Below are positions 1-12,505 of a stretch of DNA of 64,000 bases, one piece after another. A program made the translations under genes and the position numbers. The DNA is from Polytrichum commune. Its lineage: Eukaryota; Streptophyta; Polytrichopsida; Polytrichales; Polytrichaceae. The DNA is taken from assembly GCA_950295325.1 (NCBI GenBank), contig OX485806.1, forward strand, positions 50,463,169 to 50,527,168. Direction: 5' to 3'. The notes under the pieces are model-generated. The model was not told the origin of the DNA. It was given only the letters and a program-made list of their open reading frames with translations, and made no database searches. Every line of letters begins with the position of its first letter. Within the stretch, counting starts at the first letter, position 1.

Positions 1-930
1 ATTCAGTCTTGTATAAATCACCCAGACTTTTGTGATTAGTTTATGCTTGTCTTATAGGGGTTAAGGAGCTACAAAGGAAATAAGGTTTTTAATTTCTTGA
101 CTCTTATGGCTATATTATGATGAGTTTCCAATAAGACCTCATCTTTCTAAGAGCGTAGGTGACATTCATAGCTTAAAGTTTCCTAACTTGTTTTTTTGAA
201 AGAGTTATTTGGCAATGAAGTAATTGGGACGGCACATGTGACATATGCATCTACTAGCATCAAACCAAATCCCAAGTAAACCCTTCTGAATGTATTTGTG
301 TTCAGGTCGCCTTAATGGCCGGGAGGTTTCTTCATCCTTAGAGGGTGTTACCCGCTACTGACAGGTTGACACAAATCTTAAAATTGAGGGGGACTAGGTT
401 AGCTCTAGAACTTGAATGCTTTAGATTTTTATGCATGTGTTTTGTTTGAGTGATGGCAACTTCCAAGTAGACTTTGAACTTTTTTTTTTAATAAGGCACA
501 CATGTATGTAATTACCATGGGGTTTACTTCTAGAATCTAGTGTGTTGATTTTGTAGTTCGAAGAATTCCCTCGGAAAACCGTACGGCGTATGGGTTAGGT
601 ACCCATGCATTTCCAATATTACGTTCTCCAAAGACCGTAATGTCAAAGTTAAGTGTCCTTGGGTTTTAGCGAAAGAATCTTGCACACCCAATACAGTCAG
701 GGCTCTATAAATGTTACAAGTCGGGAGTAGCAAAAAAATAACATATATAGAATTATAACAAGTAACACTTATAGAATTCATACCGATGATTAATAACATT
801 TATAGAAATTATGAAAATGAAGAACATAACGTTTTATAAAAATAAAAAATGAAAGTACAAATGATAATACATAATTCAACTAAACTAATTGAAAAAAATT
901 ATATATATAGTAGTAACTTGAAGAGATTCT
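1..930. other. No gene recognised
   Basis: AT-rich sequence with only short stop-interrupted frames. No domain, RNA gene or clear transposon end could be read here. The last 100 bases are very AT-rich and may hold the 3' flank of the adjacent transposase, but I could not locate a terminal inverted repeat. Confidence 0.4.
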
Positions 931-935
931 TCCAA

Positions 936-2520
936 CTAAACTAACCAAAAGAAAGAGTCTATAGTAGTCTGACGAGAAGCTTCCAAATGATGGGATGAAA
1001 CTTCCTTCTGGACCCCTTGAATGCTCCTGATGTGTGATAGGGCATCAATTGGTATTTTTTCAAAGTATTTCTTCAAAGTCTCTAGAGAACGCTCAGCAAC
1101 ACTCAATCCTACAACTTCTTTTACCACATCAACCATAACCTCATCAACATCAGTTTCTCGATCTTTTGAGGAATACATATCCAAAAATTCCTCATCGGTA
1201 GGTTCATGGGGGTTGTTTAAATCAAACTCCATCTCATAATTGAGGTATTCATGAGCATTCATCACGTCACCCACCTCACTATCAAAAGACAACAACGTCA
1301 GTTGATGAAATAGAGTAGCAACTTCATCAACCTCTATCAAGCGCCTAGCTTCCTCTATCCCCCTCTCAATAGAGATTGAAAAAACACTCGTGTGCCTCCA
1401 ACAATTTTGAATTGTTGATGTGGTAACTCCCGCATGCCATGCCCGCTCAACCATAACAACAACTTGATATATATCAATTGCAAACTCCTTGTTTGCACTA
1501 AAACAATCTATCTGATATTGAATCACCAACTTTCGGTATTGTGCCTTGAAAGATGCAATAATGCCTGCATCCATGGATTGAAAACGACATGTGGTGTTCG
1601 GAGGTAGAAATTCTAATCGTGTGACCCTCAAACGTGAACCTACATTTGGCACTTGAAGACCACAAAGATTATCTAGGAGCAAAAACGCCTTCTCTTTCTG
1701 TGCCAACACCATCCTCTTCTCAGAATCTAGTATAAATTGCTCAAAAATGATTGTAGTCATCCACGCCTTCTTATTAGCGGCCCACTTAATACCTAGATTC
1801 TTTGGATAGCAAATCTTCCTAGATGTAAAGGCCCGCGGCTTCAAATATTGATTAATAATCAGTGGAGGAAAGCAAATGGTACATGTAGCATTTGCAGTGA
1901 GCGCCACGGTAATCCACTCCTTTTGCTTCTTCTTCCCAGATCGTCTCTTCATAGCCAACGTCCAATTTGGCTCTAACTTGTAAAAAATACCCGTCTCATC
2001 CATATTAAAAACATCATCGCTATCGTATTTGGATGCAATAGCTCTGATCTCCTCCATCCTCCTCAATACCTTTGCTGAAGTGTTAGCAGAAGCATCTTCA
2101 CCGTGACGCGTGTATGCCTTGATGTTGAACCTCTTCTTGAATTTGGTGACCCACCCATGTGAAAACTGGAGTTCCTTCTCACTAGGATCTCTAGGTTGCA
2201 AAGCATAGATTCAATGTGCTGCAATTACCAACAGATCATCGGATATAGTTGCGCCCTTCTCTTGCATTGTTGTAAACCAGCTAAAAGTAGCTTGCTCCAC
2301 TTCGGGACACTGCACCTTCCTAGTGCGCTTTGAATCAACCAAATGACCCACATCATAAGTGGTAAGTGAGTCTTTCTTCTTCAAGACTCTACCAATAGTC
2401 ATCTGCAAAACTCAAGTATCAAGTTTGACATTTGCCCACTCTGTCAATGTCTTTTTACTAATTTTCATCCCTGAAGCCACCAAACTTTCATAATGGGTAT
2501 AATGGACTAATTGGGAAATG
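936..2520 (-). pseudogene. Tigger/pogo-like DDE transposase, broken by in-frame stops
   Basis: A Tc1/mariner-superfamily transposase of the Tigger/pogo (CENP-B-like) type. On the minus strand it begins near 2,515 with a Psq-type helix-turn-helix (TLTEWANVKLDT, then TIGRVLKKKDSL). A CENP-B-type DNA-binding domain follows, and then a DDE core. The core shows NMDETGIFY (first acidic residue), LLLDNLCG (second), LPPNTT and QSMDAGIIASFK (third). It ends in RQTTIDSFF, a tail typical of plant and oomycete relatives. The frame is continuous from about 2,515 to 936 except for two TGA codons, near 2,418 and at 2,211-2,213, each inside the DNA-binding half. The downstream 421 codons are open, so decay looks fairly recent. 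The C-terminal 90 residues are acidic. No flanking TIR was found, so element limits are unknown. Confidence 0.88.
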
Positions 2521-3930
2521 TATTGTTGAGGATGAATGAGATTTCAAGGGACGAGAAGTTGGATGATTCTTATCTATGGAAAGCAAAGGGAAAGTGATTT
2601 AAGCATATAGATAAGGAGACTTTAGTCTATGTATAGAAAGAATTGAGACTTCTAAAAGTACCTCATAGATACTATGTATAGATATGGCTCAGGGGAAGGA
2701 GAACACACATTATGTTTTGTGGTGTGTCTCTAGGTTGGGAGGTGAGCTTTACTCAATAAATGATTGTTTTTATGAACTATTAGCGAGGTACATTGCACAG
2801 GGAAATGATCTCTAGCTTCTCCTTAAAGGTGAACTCTCTACCCTTGCCCATTGCAAGCCTCCGCTAAAAAAAAGAACGCTCAAAATATAAATGGATTGGG
2901 ATAAGATGACTATTTGGATTCAATGGGAGCTTAAAGGTTGCCAAAAGAGCTTAAAATGTGCAAAAAGGGATGTTAGCTTAATCACATCATATTAATTGTT
3001 CATAATCATTACAATGGGGGTTTATATTAGTAAACCCCACCTCACATTGGCCTTGTTTCTAAGTCTTCCATTGTCTTAGTTTGTTATAGCAAGCTTTGCA
3101 TACGGAGAACAAACAGGTTGGAGGGTCGGTGATTTTAGTGTATATTAGGCAAGTATATTTTTTTCCAAGATGGTGGAGCATACGTTTATCCTAAATCATC
3201 ATGACCACATAGTGCAAGATCATATCATGCCAAAGTTGATGGAGCCAATATTGCCAGGCAATCCACTTGCCATCAACATAATTGAAATGGATGACATGCT
3301 TAGTGATTTTATGGTTCTCCTACATATTCATAAATACATGGGAGTTAACAAGGTTTAGCGCCTTCGTTTTGGCATGGGGGAAGTACACAATGCATTTTGA
3401 TTGGCTCTTAATGAATTTAACATTTGTATTGGCTAAAGATTCTAAGAAAAGAGCGGAACATTATTGCTTGACAAATAAATCCGTGGGTATTGGCGCACCC
3501 AATAGTCATCCCAATTCAATGGCGGGTTCAACATGCTCGATTAAATGATCTAGGGATCATAAAACTTGAGTGCTTGCAGGACAAACTCATCAATAACAAG
3601 GACTATTGGCTCCAGCTAGATGGGCCTTGTCTCGAACTCTGGCAATGCACTAACAATTGGATTTGTCCTTCCAAAAGATTTTTGCCATGAACATATATGC
3701 AATATGAAAATGTAATATTGTTTTCATTCGTTGATTTCATCCAACAAAACACTTTATAGTGGTGGAGGTAGATTTTGGGCACTATGTGCAATGTGTGCGC
3801 CCGCATGTAAAAATGACTTCATCCATCATATATATGGTCTTCGCATTATACCTTTGAGTTCACTACAAGTTTGCATTGGCCATACCCTTTGTATGCATGG
3901 ATGCATGTTTGTATGGATGCATGTTTGCTT
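2521..3930. other. No gene recognised
   Basis: Contains several overlapping short plus-strand frames (3,170-3,955) with no recognisable domain and ordinary AT-rich composition. They may be scraps of an older element, but nothing supports a named function. Confidence 0.35.
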
Positions 3931-4116
3931 GGTCACACGTAGGCCTAATGTTTGATTACAACCAACCACCTAGGTATGGTTCAATTCATGTATGTGCACC
4001 TTAGGCAACCTTTGGTGTCAATTCACTAAGGTCACGCGTAGGCCTAATGTTTGATTACAACCAATCACCTAGCAATGGTTCAATCCATGTATGTGCACCT
4101 TAGGCAACCTTTGGTG
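3931..4116. repeat. Tandem duplication, 99-bp unit, about 1.9 copies
   Basis: GGTCACACGTAGGCCTAATG starts at 3,931, and an almost identical GGTCACGCGTAGGCCTAATG starts at 4,030. The two copies stay alignable through the GCACCTTAGGCAACCTTTGG segment. They differ at only a few positions, suggesting a recent local duplication. No coding potential is seen. Confidence 0.9.
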
Positions 4117-7100
4117 TTCATGCGATTCACATTAACACCTAGGTCCAAACTTACTTGTACATAGGAATATTGTGGATACATTGTGAATAACCATGTGAAA
4201 TATGTTACTTATCATTAAACTCATACACAATCCAAAATACTTTGAAATCCAATCCAATCTAACCCAATACATACTATGAGATAGTCAGCATTCCCACAAA
4301 TATGAACTCGTGGAGATTCATTGCCGTCGTCTTGAGGTACCAAATTCCTAGTCCTTTGTGACCCCCCCCCCCCCCCATGGCTATCCTAAGGGGAAGCGCA
4401 TGGTAGTCACTATCACTTGGAACTTCACCTACATCCGTTTCATCATACATGCTCGCATTATCATCAGTTGGGAGTCGGATTCTTGACCATTGTTTGCCGT
4501 CCTCCCAAGTCGACTAGGTTGAGTACCAACAGTTGGTATCCCATTTGATACTATTGGTTTGGATCCCAAGCATCCATGATTCCATCCGTCGGTGGACAAA
4601 CAACCGTATCAAAGAAATGTTAAGGGGTGGCCGGGCCAGGGTGGGTGAAAAGGCACAAATGCCGATGATGGCATTGACCAGCCGCGTGCCCATGCAAGCT
4701 ATTGTTGGGGTCCGCCGGATAATGTGTTATGCCAAGGTAACCTCCGAGTTGGAGTCCATCATTTGACCACCTAGCAAATGCAATGGTCTACTTCACAATA
4801 AACTTGGACATGCCACAATGTTGGATGGGCCCTTGCCGTGTGGAAAGGGAATTGATGGTGTAGTCTCTATGGATTGTTGATTTGGTATCGATAGCATAGG
4901 AAAGGGACGTCATCGGGGGATGGATATATATGAGAAACGGGTGGTTGAATTTCATCCATGTTTAACCAGTTGCCATGTTTTTCAACATCCTCATCCATGT
5001 TGGGTTCATGCACACTGGGTTCAAGCACACCGGGTTTAAGTTCAATCAACACATCGGATATGGTTGTTGGGGTCACGTTGTGTATGGCCATTGTTGGCGT
5101 AGTGGGATGCACATTCAAGGTTGAGAGAAATTTTCGATCAACAATGTTGGACCACATGTGATTGTTGTTACAAAGTTTTTTTCAATCGTTTGTGTTTGAT
5201 TTTTATTGCAATTTATGGGTATAGCCCATGGAAATATGTGAATTCAATGAACTATATTGTGTTGGATGGGCATGAGAGTAGTGGTGGTTGGCTTTGATTT
5301 GGGGCTCTTAATATGCATAATGTGTCGGGTCCAAGTGGGGCCATGCATCGGCATGGTGTGTTATTGCATCTCCAACCCATTAGCCATGTTGATATTGTTG
5401 AAGGAGGGGGGTTTGATGTTGAGGATTCCTTCATTATCTCCCTACATTACTTTTTTTTGGCCAAAGTTGTCCAATTGGGAGCTAAAGACAATTTGGAGCA
5501 GCACATGACACCACCAACAATTCCATACAAAATCTTCCACATGGAGGACCCCATCTCCGACCAAAGTGAGATTTTTTAAATATAATAATAATAATAGTAA
5601 TAATTATAAATGAATAATGATAGGACAAAGAAAAACGACCCCCTACATGCACCATGAAGAAGGCAACATTCAAATCAAGGAGCTAAAAAACCATGCTTAT
5701 AATCAACATTGTTGCACAAATGCTATTTGGTTTTTCAAATCCATGAAGCAATTGCCCTAGAAAGAGGTAAAATACCATTAAAAAAATGCATACTAACTTT
5801 GAATTTGAATGTCTAGGTACACCCCGAAGCAAAGCCACAAAGTTTTGCACACTAAGACACATTTCCAAAAATCAACTAGAGATGGTATTGCAACAAACTT
5901 CAAGATGTGTTACCAAGACAATTCTTCCACTTCATACAAATGCCACACCAAAAAGAATCACATCCAAGAGTCATGTATATCCAAAGGATTCCAAATCAAT
6001 GTCCACTTTGATGTTGGCTTTCAATCCATAAATAAAAGTGAAGCAAGAATTGCATGCGTAGCAAGAATTCACTACCTGGAGATCCCTCTAGGAACAAATA
6101 ATCCAATCCTCCAGACGTAGGCACGAACCTAGTTACTAGAAGTTGGGCATGCTTCATATAGGTACATCTCAAAGAGGAGATCAAACTTCTGCATTAGATC
6201 TTAAGGGTGGAGATATGATAATAGAATTTTTTTTTAAATTAATTTTTTTATAAAAAAATCACACAAGCTAGGAACCTTCGGGTACATCTCAAAGAGGATG
6301 TCCTCAAAGATAGCCATGCGCATAGCTTCTTTAGAACAATTTTGAAGAAAATTTATTATATAATATGTGAACCTCACGAAGCCCCAGGCATCCAAAGACT
6401 TTGCATTTCTCACCCTCATCATTGAAGAAACCCATGATTCCATCTTGAATCAAAGGATAATCTACCACAATGAAAAAGTTAGGGTGAGCATCACAAAATA
6501 AGAGCATTGTAAGCCACATCTTCTAGCTATAGCCTGACCAAAAATGGATTTTTTCTAAGTTTTATGCGAGGGTGAGGGGAGGGTAGGGTTTCTCTTTGAA
6601 TGTTGAATTGTGACATGCAAGGGTGAGGCCGAATTGGTTTTCAAGGGTTGGGCGTTCTTCCTTATATCAAGGGCAGAAAAAACCCATTTTCCTCCTTCGG
6701 CAACTTATCCTACAATCATTGTGTCCTTCAACAATCATGCAAGCTTGTCCAACTTGCTCAGTGGGGTCACATGTGTCATATGAAAAGACTAGGTGAATTA
6801 GAATAATAGTATGCCATGAAATCACATTACATAATATTTTATACAATGTTAATTTTAACAAAACATATATTATTTGATCCACAGGGAATTATAAGTTAGG
6901 TAGGGTTAATATTAATAGGTGATAGTATTTGTATCTGTAAATACAACCTAATGTTGATTATAGTTAAGATAGATTAAGAGGGGTCCAAATTGGAACCTTC
7001 CTAGCAACTCAAGTGTGAAATGGATGATAAACCCACCAACTTAAGTCCAAAATACATGGATGAAAAACCAAAATACATGGATGAAAATCAAAATGAGTGA

Positions 7101-7710
7101 TTTGGACTCAATATCGTTGAAGCTAGGATTTGGGGCTCACCTTAATTGTCACATTGAAGGTTTATGTGGACGTTGAGTGGCAAACTGTAGTTTTTGTGGA
7201 CGCTATGGTTGTTGTCCATTGTTTGTACTGCAAATGTTGGATTACTGATTGTGATTTCAAGGTTTAAGACCCTCCAATTGTTGTGGTAGTTGAGTACATG
7301 CTCCGTATGTTTCAACGCTTTGGTTGTTGTGCGTGGTTTCTATCATAGGTGCTCCAATTCAAGCTTTGTATCAATGTTAAAGGCCCTCTAGTTGTTGTGG
7401 CATGCGTTCAAGGGTTTTTGTGACATTCATTAATAAAATTGGAAATTGAAAGAAATTGAGGGATTGAGGTTGAATTGAAACTTGGGGCTTCAAAGATACT
7501 GAGGTTTGGTTGGGAGTTGAAATTTGGTTGTTACTCAATCATGCCTATCATGGTCATGCGAATCGTCCACCTTATCTCTTTTCAAACCTCAAAAAGGGTT
7601 TGAAACCAAACAAGTCCTTCATTCAACCCTTTTCATCTTCCTTGTTTTTTGTTGTGTTATTTTTGTTTGTTTCCATGGTTTAGGTTGATGTAGTGAGTGT
7701 TGGTTCTAAA
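4117..7710. other. Unassigned region with a poly-C tract and decayed frames
   Basis: No gene is identified. A 15-base C run lies at 4,362-4,376. Minus-strand frames at 4,867-5,157 and upstream have protein-like composition but shift frame repeatedly, so they may be an old element remnant. A short AT microsatellite lies at 5,578-5,612. The phrase GGTACATCTCAAAGAGGA recurs near 6,160 and 6,281. The rest is AT-rich without visible structure. Confidence 0.35.
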
Positions 7711-8801
7711 GTAACTCTAGACCAAATAATTGAAATCATTTAACCTATTTTGAGGGTTAACCTTAACACTACAGATTTCATCAAATTTGCTAAATCTCGT
7801 TCTAAGGGTAGTAATCTCCCCCTGCAACTCTATTGAGTCTATTGAGGCCACCCCTTCCGCTATAAATTTCACCCATAGCCTCTTTGCCTCAATCAAAGAT
7901 CCTTCCAAATTTGCTATTGTTTCCTCATATCTACGTTGAAGCCTCTCAATCGCATTTTGGCTGCTCGGCCAACGCGTGTCTTTTTGCTTCCATCTTGCCT
8001 TCCACCTTTAAGATTCAATTGTTTGCAGAGATCGATGACTGCTACCAATTTCATTTGGTAAGCTTGCCTTCCTTGATTTGAGCTTCGCAACCATCCACTT
8101 GTTATGTAGCCATTGAACTGCTATTTACAGCCTCGTGGTTTTTCCTTTTAATAGTCTTTATTTAGTATTTTATTGGCTTGGCATCTTGATTGAGCATTGC
8201 CAAATGTTGTTTATGTGCCTTGTGAGGCCAAACCCACCACCCTTAAGCGTCCTAGTCCGGGTGATGGTTTTGAGAATCACATTCACTTCATAACATCATA
8301 ATGTGAATTGCTATGTGGCTCTCATGCCCAAGGTACTCACTTTATCTTAACTCAACTTGTTACATTATTTTGAATCTCTTGGCGTGTGGTGGAATTTGAT
8401 TTCTCAAGGGTCCAACCCGCGGCCTTGGCCACGCATGCCCTTAAAGAGATTCCCCTAGCACCCTTGATCTTTACTTCCCTTGTATTGCCCTTGCCAGGAT
8501 CCTCCATATTCTCCATTCGTTGCACACGTGATCTTATTTTGACCAAAAAAAAGTGCAAGTGTTAAAAAACATTTTTCTCAATAGTCAATATTTGAACACA
8601 ATCACTTGTGACACCACACATGACACTGCCTAACCTAATGAATCTAACATTTATCTATAAACTAATCTAATCTAAGATGATCTAATGCGTTTATGATTAT
8701 TTTGGTAATGCCACCCACTTAAACTATGCCTTGGCTAATGAAACGAGCTCCCGGCTGCGGTTGTCTAATGCAGTCAGCCTCAGCTAATTAAACCAGATTC
8801 C

Positions 8802-8960
8802 AGGGCCTTCGTCCAACCGGTCCCAGCTGCAGTCCAGCAGCAGAGTCTCTACCCAGTCTCGGGGCCTTCGTCTAACCGGTCCCAGCTGCAGTCCAGCAGC
8901 AGAGTCTCACAGTCCAGGGGCCTTCATCTAACCGGTCCCAGCAGTAAAGTCTCCCAGTCC
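8802..8960. repeat. Tandem repeat of 56-59 bp, three copies
   Basis: Units starting at 8,802, 8,861 and 8,917 each carry GGGGCCTTCRTCTAACCGGT (first unit slightly variant), then CCCAGCTGCAGTCCAGCAGC in the first two. The third unit is shortened by about 12 bases. The array lies inside solo LTR A1, in its variable central part. Confidence 0.85.
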
Positions 8961-9116
8961 AAGGGCTTTTACTCAATCTTTTCTCTTTGTGCCTTAATCA
9001 ATAAACTAATCTATTCCTATAATGAACTAATCCCACCCACTAATTCCACTAAAAGGCTACCTAATCCCCACACATTGTCTCAAGCTCTAAGAGCTTGCTC
9101 CCTTGAGAGCGTTTGA

Positions 9117-9197
9117 TGGAGAGAGAGGAAAATGAGAGAGAAAACACCTTAAGTAGTAAAGAGGGAGAGAGGGAGAGAGGGAGAGAGAGGTGAGGAT
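9117..9197. repeat. GA-rich microsatellite
   Basis: Runs of GAGAGAGG, AGAGAGAAAA and GGGAGAGAGGGAGAGA make a purine-only stretch inside the LTR at 8,221-9,554. Confidence 0.85.
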
Positions 9198-10499
9198 AGG
9201 GTGAGAGGATTAGCACCTCCAATCACAATCCCTTAACCTTCACCTCTAAAGTAGGGACTAATCCCCTTCCACCAAGCTTCCTTCTTCCAAAACTAACAAG
9301 GTGGATCCAAAAATGGGCATTTAACCCGCGGAGCTCACCTTGCTTCACCTTACCCCCTACTTACATAATCAAGGCATTCTCCTATCGAAATCAAACCTTG
9401 AAATAATCACACAACACCACTTAATGCCTAAACTTAAATCCACACCACACTTCACTCTTTTTATGTTTTGTGAATAATCATAACACATCAAAGTCAAACT
9501 AAAATTGGTTTCGAAGAGTTAATCACCACATGTGGGCACCATTTTGGGCTCACATGCCTCAATCTTTTCTTCCATGTCCCCGGCTTGGATTGCTCGGTTT
9601 AATTGGTCTTGGGCTTCTGCAAACACGTGGATTTTATTTGCAGTTATCTTCTTTGGATTATTGAGAGCCTCGGTGAGGTGCTCGATCATTTGTGTACTCA
9701 TGTCCGTTGCTTTAAATTCCAATTTTTTTTTTTAGTTTTCTTGCAGTTGGTCCCTTGCCTCTTTTGTAGACATTTGTAAGGTTGTTTTTAACACCAAGCT
9801 TTCCAGCAACAAAGTGGTGCCATGCTAACATGTTGAACCACTTAAAAATATTTATTTAGCAATCCAAATACTACATCTAATTCCCTAAGGGCTTGTTATG
9901 GTAGGGTTTCATTTGGTGGTTTTACATGGAATGTTTCCTTGTTTCTATCGGGTGATTCAAAAAGAACGTTTTTGGTTGCGGAGGGAGGTGTTTTTTGTAA
10001 CGAAAGAGCAACCTCTTTCATGTTCCTTGGAAATTTGGCACTTGGCTTGGGTGGAGGAATTGCCCTTGTCATTCTTGTTTTTCTGCTCATCCATGTTCTT
10101 GCATTCTTTTGTTTGCTTCATTTGATTGCGTTACAAGTTGTCTTTTTGCATCTTCCAAATCTTCCCCTCTAATTATTTTAGTTTTTTTGTCGGTGCCCTC
10201 CCCAATCCACCATCATCAATGTAGGTCTTGAATTCTTGCTAGGTCCTAATGTTGGCATGGCATGCTAAGGAATGGTAATTAGAATCCATTTTTGCAACAA
10301 TCCATCAATGAATTGAGCCACTACAAAAATGCCCTTCAGTGTAGAATACCCTTCCTTGGGTTTTATTGGCAAATAAGCTCGCTCCAACTCCTTCACTAAG
10401 TTCTTGAGCACAACTATCGCTCAATTAAATGCTATGCCCATATTTTTAATTAAGGTCATGCGTTTCATGAAAATACATGTAGTTCACTCGTTTTCAAAA

Positions 10500-11032
10500 A
10501 CCACAGCTTATGATAGAGTTTATCATGGGATGCTTGCAAGGTATATTAAAGTTAAGTTTTGGAGTTGGGGGGGGGGGGGTGGAGGGGTTCATGCTTATTT
10601 TCCCCACAAAACAAAACCTCTTAGACAAGGAAAATCGGCTCCAAATTTCAGTGGTGGGTTGAATGGCAACCATATTAAGAAAGAAAACGAGGATATGAAA
10701 CTACAATTATACTCACCAATGCCTTTGGTTCCTTTGCGCCCCTCCACCTTTGTCATGTCCTACTCCGAATTTAAGTAGGTACCCAACCCATTGGATGCAT
10801 ATACATCCACAAATATTGGAAGGTTCAGGCTACACGGCCTAATCATGTAAAGTTATCTCCCGCTTAAGTACGCACCTGTTTATGTATGCATCCCAATTAA
10901 GTGCGCAATTTTTTTGACAAAAATTAGGGTTCATACTTTATCGTTTGAACATGTCATGCATAATCATTTGCCGCGTATGCATGAATTTTTCATGCTTGAC
11001 ATTGAAAGTCAGTTGTAAATGTTTTGTTGAAT
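10500..11032 (+). repeat. Dispersed repeat R1, copy 1, with a truncated Tigger end
   Basis: About 530 bp nearly identical to 18,983-19,512. It starts at ACCACAGCTTATGATAGAG and includes a 13-base G run (10,567-10,579). At 10,850 it enters the left end of the non-autonomous Tigger element seen complete in copy 2 (TTATCTCCCGCTTAAGTACG). Homology stops abruptly at 11,032, inside that element. The plus-strand frame at 10,404-10,778 is within the repeat and is not considered a gene. Confidence 0.88.
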
Positions 11033-11399
11033 AATACAAATTTTTCATAACACAAATTTGGCGGCCTGATCTCGTTTGGATGCCCTCCGTGTGGTCTCCT
11101 CTCCCCTCTAAGGTTTTCTCTAGCATGTTGGTACGGATTGGCCACGGGATGTGGCAGCCTAATCATTTTATCGGGTGTCTACATTCGTATGAAGGGTGGT
11201 TTCCCCCGCAATTGCTACATTCAAAAAACTGCCCTTGGACCAACACTAACCTGGGACATGCCATCTTTCACAGAATTGGTGAAACTCTCGCCGCGCTCCG
11301 CCTTGCCTACCAAACCCTTGTTGCCCCCCCCCTATTCTAACTTATCATACCTTAACATCTCTTAATCACCTACCTAAGTTACTCGCTTAAGTAAGTTGT
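11033..11399. other. No gene recognised
   Basis: Short overlapping plus-strand frames only. No domain and no repeat partner elsewhere in the window were seen. Confidence 0.35.
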
Positions 11400-11695
11400 C
11401 TAAGTAATTGGTAGTAACTTCTGAAGAATCCCAGTAAATCTAAGTTTTTAACCCCAAGGTAAGAACCTAAGTTACGTACCTAAGGTAAAAACTTAGAAAA
11501 TCACCCTAAGGTAAGAATCTAGGCTACTTACCCAAGGTAAAAACTTAGAAATTACCCTAAGGTAAGAACTTGAGTTACTTACCTAAGTAAAAGCTTAGAA
11601 CATTACCCTAAGGTAAGAACCTAAGTTACTTACCCAAGGTAAAAACTTAGAAAATTAATCTAAGGTAAAACCTAAGTTACTTCGGCCTAACTTTT
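11400..11695. repeat. Tandem repeat, about 52-bp unit, five copies
   Basis: The phrase CTAAGGTAAGAACCTAAG recurs with small changes near 11,455, 11,508, 11,558, 11,610 and 11,661. In the first four units it is followed by a form of TACCTAAGGTAAAAACTTAG; the fifth is shortened. Spacing is 50-53 bases. The unit is itself built from shorter CCTAAGTTACTTA and CCAAGGTAAAAACTTA halves, so it probably grew from a smaller repeat. Confidence 0.88.
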
Positions 11696-12505
11696 AATTA
11701 CCCCAGTGGATTTTTAGTGTTTCTACCTGGTTGTCCTATTAGTGTGCTCTTCTTATGCCATCCCAAGAGGGTCAGCATGCTCACCTTGTGCCGCGCTCAT
11801 TCCGCTCGACCCCTTCCATGCGATTTACACCAAGTTCTACAACGAAAAGAAATAAAAATTGAAAGTAACCTTAAAGAGACTAGCCGCTCTTACCTTGGTG
11901 GTAAGTCAAGTTCGGGGGGGAAGGAGAGGACGCCCTTGTCCCATACCCGGGCATTTGTCCTCTCCCCTTCAGCCTAGGGGCTCACTGGTTGCTCTTAGAG
12001 CAACCGTGGGAAGGCCTCCACCTTTCACCCCTAGGCCCCTTTACTTGACCCTAGCACAAAAGCTAGAGGGGGGTCCTTCTAACACCTTGTGCGAGTGTTA
12101 GAAGGTCGGGGCAAATCCACACTCCCCTCTAGCTCCCCACCTACTTGCAGCTGCTCCAAAATAATAACTAAATTGCAGTTGTAAAAAGTTGAAAAATTCA
12201 TCTAATAAAAATATAATTTTAACCACAGTAAAAAAACTGACAAAATAACACCTAGTCGACTGTGGTCACGGAGTAAACAGTAAAACCATGACATACACTT
12301 AATTGCCTAAGGGTGATTTATTTATTTTTTATTATTATTATTTTCATAATTGACAACGATTTAATCAGCAAAGGTGGAAGTTCAGAGCTGCAGGTGAGGC
12401 CACTTACCTCAAGAAAAAACGTCCTCCTTCTCCACGCATCGTCTCTCACCGCACCAACTACCCACAATTGTCAACCCTTTGAGCTCCCGGCGAACGCACC
12501 ATTTA
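11696..12505. other. No gene recognised
   Basis: Plus-strand frames at 11,717-12,101 lack any recognisable domain. A short near-palindrome (CCTTCTAACACCTTGTGCG then GAGTGTTAGAAGG) lies at about 12,076-12,107 and could form a hairpin. Confidence 0.3.

Larger units (their letters stand above)
8221..9554 (+). mobile_element. Solo LTR, family A (copy A1), TSD TGCCT
   Basis: A 1,334-bp LTR with termini TGTGAGGCC and GGGCTCACA, which are inverted repeats and follow the TG...CA rule. It is flanked on both sides by TGCCT (8,216-8,220 and 9,555-9,559). Near the start it has the family-A signature CCTAGTCCGGGTG. Near the end it has CACTCTTTTTATGTTTTGTG. No internal retroelement sequence lies between two LTRs, so this is a solo LTR left by LTR-LTR recombination. 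It interrupts a minus-strand coiled-coil gene remnant. Confidence 0.93.
7717..10498 (-). pseudogene. Decayed coiled-coil gene split by a solo LTR
   Basis: Three minus-strand blocks read as one degraded protein. Block 1 (10,160-10,498) gives a protein-like frame with stops (NLVKELERAYLPIKPKEG, FIDGLLQKW). Block 2 (9,555-10,090) has a proline/lysine-rich stretch followed by a helical segment (IEHLTEALNNPKKITANK, EAQDQLNRAIQAGDMEEK). Block 3 (7,717-8,220) continues as a coiled coil (AIERLQRRYEETIANLEG, SLIEAKRLWVKFIAEG). The LTR at 8,221-9,554 sits between blocks 2 and 3. When it and one TGCCT duplication are removed, the frame runs on as EEKIEA then HKQHLAMLNQ. The family is not identified; a retroelement gag-like or coiled-coil host protein would fit. 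Confidence 0.55.
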
